The notes under the pieces were generated by a model. It ran no database searches. It had not been told where the DNA came from and saw nothing but the letters and a program-made list of their open reading frames with translations. A program made the translations under genes and the position numbers. 64,000 nucleotides of DNA from Hemibagrus wyckioides (taxonomy: Eukaryota; Chordata; Actinopteri; Siluriformes; Bagridae): the NCBI RefSeq assembly GCF_019097595.1, contig NC_080714.1, positions 21,439,259 to 21,503,258 of the forward strand, written 5' to 3'. This document shows, piece after piece, positions 61,150-64,000 of the stretch (the stretch's first letter is position 1; every line of letters starts with the position of its first letter).

Positions 61150-63770
61150 GAGGAGAAAAAAACATGGCGTGAGATGAAGGAGAATGAAGGAGAATGCATC
61201 TTAATGCTGAGGAAACGTTATGCAAGGAGGACTAGCAGGTGGGAGGTGGGTGTAGGCGGATGTTGCATTGTGATCTTTGGCTCTATGAAAAGGATCGAGA
61301 ATAAACATCAGGAATGTGCCAGTAATCAATTATAGTGTATGATAAACCGGAATATTCACCATGAATTTACATCATATGACTTTTCTTATAAAGATAAACA
61401 TCTTGAAACTTTTCCCAGATGCAAACATCTTTAAATATACTCGCATGATCACGGTGATTCGAACTGATATCTTAGGTGCTTGCTGTGAATCATTTCCACA
61501 GTTATTATGCTTTTATATAGATTGTGATACTGTATAGACAGTGCCGATAACACTGTGTAACACATTTTTACTTTTTTCTTGTTTTCTTGTTATTTCTCCA
61601 TTCTTTGTAACCCAAATAAAGAGAAAAAACCTGTCTTAGACATGAAAGTTTGGGTTAGTTTTGGGCAGTTGTTTTTTTAGTAAAATGGGCTAATTTTGAG
61701 GTTTTCGTCCTCTTAAAAGCCCAAACCCAAACTTTTTGTTTTTATCATTTTTCATCAAGAGTAATTGGAAAATGTCATTCCCTACCCAGGAGCAAACAAA
61801 TCGTGTGACATAGTGTTATTTAAGTTCTAAAACACATAGACGGGTTTCTATAAAGAATAATCAATGATATAGCCTGAAATGTGAGTTACTGTTGTTCCCC
61901 TCAAAGTTTTCCAATAATAGCACATATTCCTCTTACACCACAGCGAATTACATTATTTATTGATCCATGAATGATGTGTTTATAATTACATTTAACTCTG
62001 TGGAGCGTCATGGGACAAGTTCTAATTATCACTTAGTTTAGTCTCGTTTTTCTTTTTCCTGAAGTTAATAATACAAGATGGCAAGTGCTGATACCCAAGA
62101 AATGTTAAAATTAAGTTTGTCAGTGGTTTGATTTTTGGCTATTGTTGTTAAATGACATGTTTTTTTAATATGTTTATTAACAGCTATGCAGAGTAGAGCT
62201 ATAATGCAGGGACAGTTGAAGTGAAAATGTTCTGGAAACTCTGGAAAACACTGAGCTGCCAGAAAAGTCCTTTTTCATTCACAAATTAGAACAATAAATA
62301 GTCATTTGCAGAATATTATGTTATTCAATTCCTTAACCGGATTTCCTGTGAATGGGCAGCATACTCCCTGAGATACACTGCCCTGTGCACTGCGCATGGT
62401 CTGTGTGGGATATAGAGCAGCAGTTCGATATGCAAGCCAATTTCTTTTGTTTATCCAGAACTGTGATGTTCTTAATTTGAAGCTCAGTGTTTAACTTGAG
62501 TTACTATCACAAATAACTAACAAAAACACTAGAATATAGTGCATCTCCTTTTATTAGCATTATGTTACTGATCTTTGTACAGCTGTCAGGGTTGCCAGGT
62601 TCCGCATATATCGGATATACCGCATGCTACAGATCAGAAATGCAAACTTGTTCGCAGTAGGTAAGTTGAAGAAAAATGCGTCATCTCTGAGCTTGCCGCA
62701 AATCGTTTTTTGATTTGCTGAAATCTGGCAACCTCTTCAATCCAAATAGAGTATCTGTATTCAGTTCTACCTTTTAAGTGGAGCTTTTCCTATACAACTC
62801 CCTGTGAATGAGCTGATGCGTTAGAAATCATAACACATGTAAACCTGTCATTTGTCTTGCAGTCTGAACTACTGGCAGTGCTGTTTTAGAAAATTAATTA
62901 ACACCTTACAGTCAATCAGTGTCGGGAACGTAACGGCGCTTTTCAACTCGTTTCTGGGTAATCATGAAATCGTAGCATCATCATATACTAATATTCTTTT
63001 CTCAGTCAAAGGATTTGATATACATGGGAATAATTAGTGTATTTATGAAGTAATTATTTCAAATCACTTGTAGATTTTGGACATTAGCACCTCATAGCAT
63101 TTGTAGTAATTACTGAGTAACTGATTTGGGTATTCCAGTATTATGTTTTTTATATTTCCTTGCTATTTAAAAAAGAAGCTGAAGAAACTGTGTGTGCATA
63201 CATATGCAATGCTGCATACTGCTATTCTTATATTGTCAAAGTGAACAGAAAAAGACAAATGAAGTATATTCCAATCAGTAACAGTTTCATAATCATAACA
63301 AGCTCTGCTAATCTCTGAAAAAACATGGAATTCAACTCCCACGTCTAATATTTATACAATATCTCAATTAGCTCACAATAAATTAACTTAGCAAGTTTTA
63401 TCCCAGCTATGTCACGTATAATATTAGGTCTGGATTAATGAATGAAATCAAAGTGAAACGTGCAGTGAGGGCTAAAGTATAAACGGCTAACATTTCACAT
63501 TGTTGTCAGTTATTTTGCATTCATCACCCTCGACTCAGGGCATAACTGACTGCGTTTAGCCCTACAGTCTGTCCTGACTTTTAGACAGCACTTTGGATTC
63601 ATTTTCTTTCCAGCTGACACACAAATGCTGCTGCTGCCTGGCAGTGCTCATGTTTGGTCACTGGGATATGGGCAACTTTCCTGAAGCAATACCAACTCAT
63701 TGCCAATGAATGGCTGAGAACAAAATGCTGAGAATGATCCAATCTGTTGTGGATTCCTTCTATCTCTGCT
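61150..63770. other. no gene seen
   Basis: AT-rich single-copy-looking DNA without recognised repeats. 63480-63700 is a better balanced block (CATCACCCTCGACTCAGGGC; CTGCTGCTGCCTGGCAGTGC) that might be conserved. Confidence 0.4.
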
Positions 63771-63771
63771 C

Positions 63772-63850
<79 letters not shown>
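63771..63850. repeat. (GA)n microsatellite
   Basis: About 80 bp of GA with two GAAAGA interruptions; translated frames (RERERE) are artefacts. Confidence 0.95.
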
Positions 63851-63851
<1 letters not shown>

Positions 63852-64000
63852 GGTGGTTCCTTTTCAGAAAACTGACTCAAGACTCAAGAGACAGTAACAC
63901 TTTCCACAGGGAGATTAGTTAGGTAACCATTCATGATGTGCATTTTATGGAGCCATATTTCAGTAGAGAAACCCAGTCAATAGCAGATACGTGCCATTAA

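Overview
This window is vertebrate, very probably teleost fish, nuclear DNA. The sequence is AT-rich and packed with microsatellites. It carries several Tc1/mariner families typical of fish genomes, tRNA-derived SINEs and L2-type LINE tails. The repeat mix would suit an otophysan such as a catfish, but that narrower placement is only an inference.

One protein-coding gene can be established: the orthologue of AJAP1 (adherens junction-associated protein 1, SHREW-1), on the minus strand. Four coding exons are resolved with matching splice sites and phases: 47419-46672 (signal/ectodomain), 27479-27392 (transmembrane), 27159-26917 (cytoplasmic) and 23422-23350 (C-terminus and stop). They sum to 1152 nt, which is 383 codons plus a stop. 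A splice acceptor 4 nt upstream of the first ATG shows at least one further 5' exon beyond 47.4 kb. A consensus-like splice donor 51 nt past the stop suggests a separate 3'UTR exon below 23.3 kb. The 19.2 kb intron between the ectodomain and transmembrane exons fills most of 27.5-46.7 kb.

Layout: 0-7 kb holds two nearly identical Tc1-like elements in opposite orientation (278-1525 minus, 5150-6385 plus), both with an open DD34E transposase, plus relics of other Tc1 families. 7-21 kb is intergenic or 3'-flanking DNA with SINEs, foldback-like Tc1 derivatives, a 470 bp MITE and microsatellites. 23.3-47.4 kb is ajap1. Its long intron contains a LINE relic, a SINE, a Tc1 relic, an unusual 30-bp minisatellite with 19 CCAAT boxes (34.0-34.6 kb) and several repeat-poor blocks that may be regulatory. 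47.4-64 kb is upstream of the coding exons and holds more Tc1, SINE and L2 relics and long GA/TC tracts.

I found no tRNA, rRNA, CRISPR or bacterial-type system. Most other open frames are low-complexity artefacts or antisense shadows of transposases. No previously undescribed multi-gene system is evident. The best leads are the CCAAT minisatellite, the probable spliced 3'UTR of ajap1 and the apparently recent Tc1 copies.
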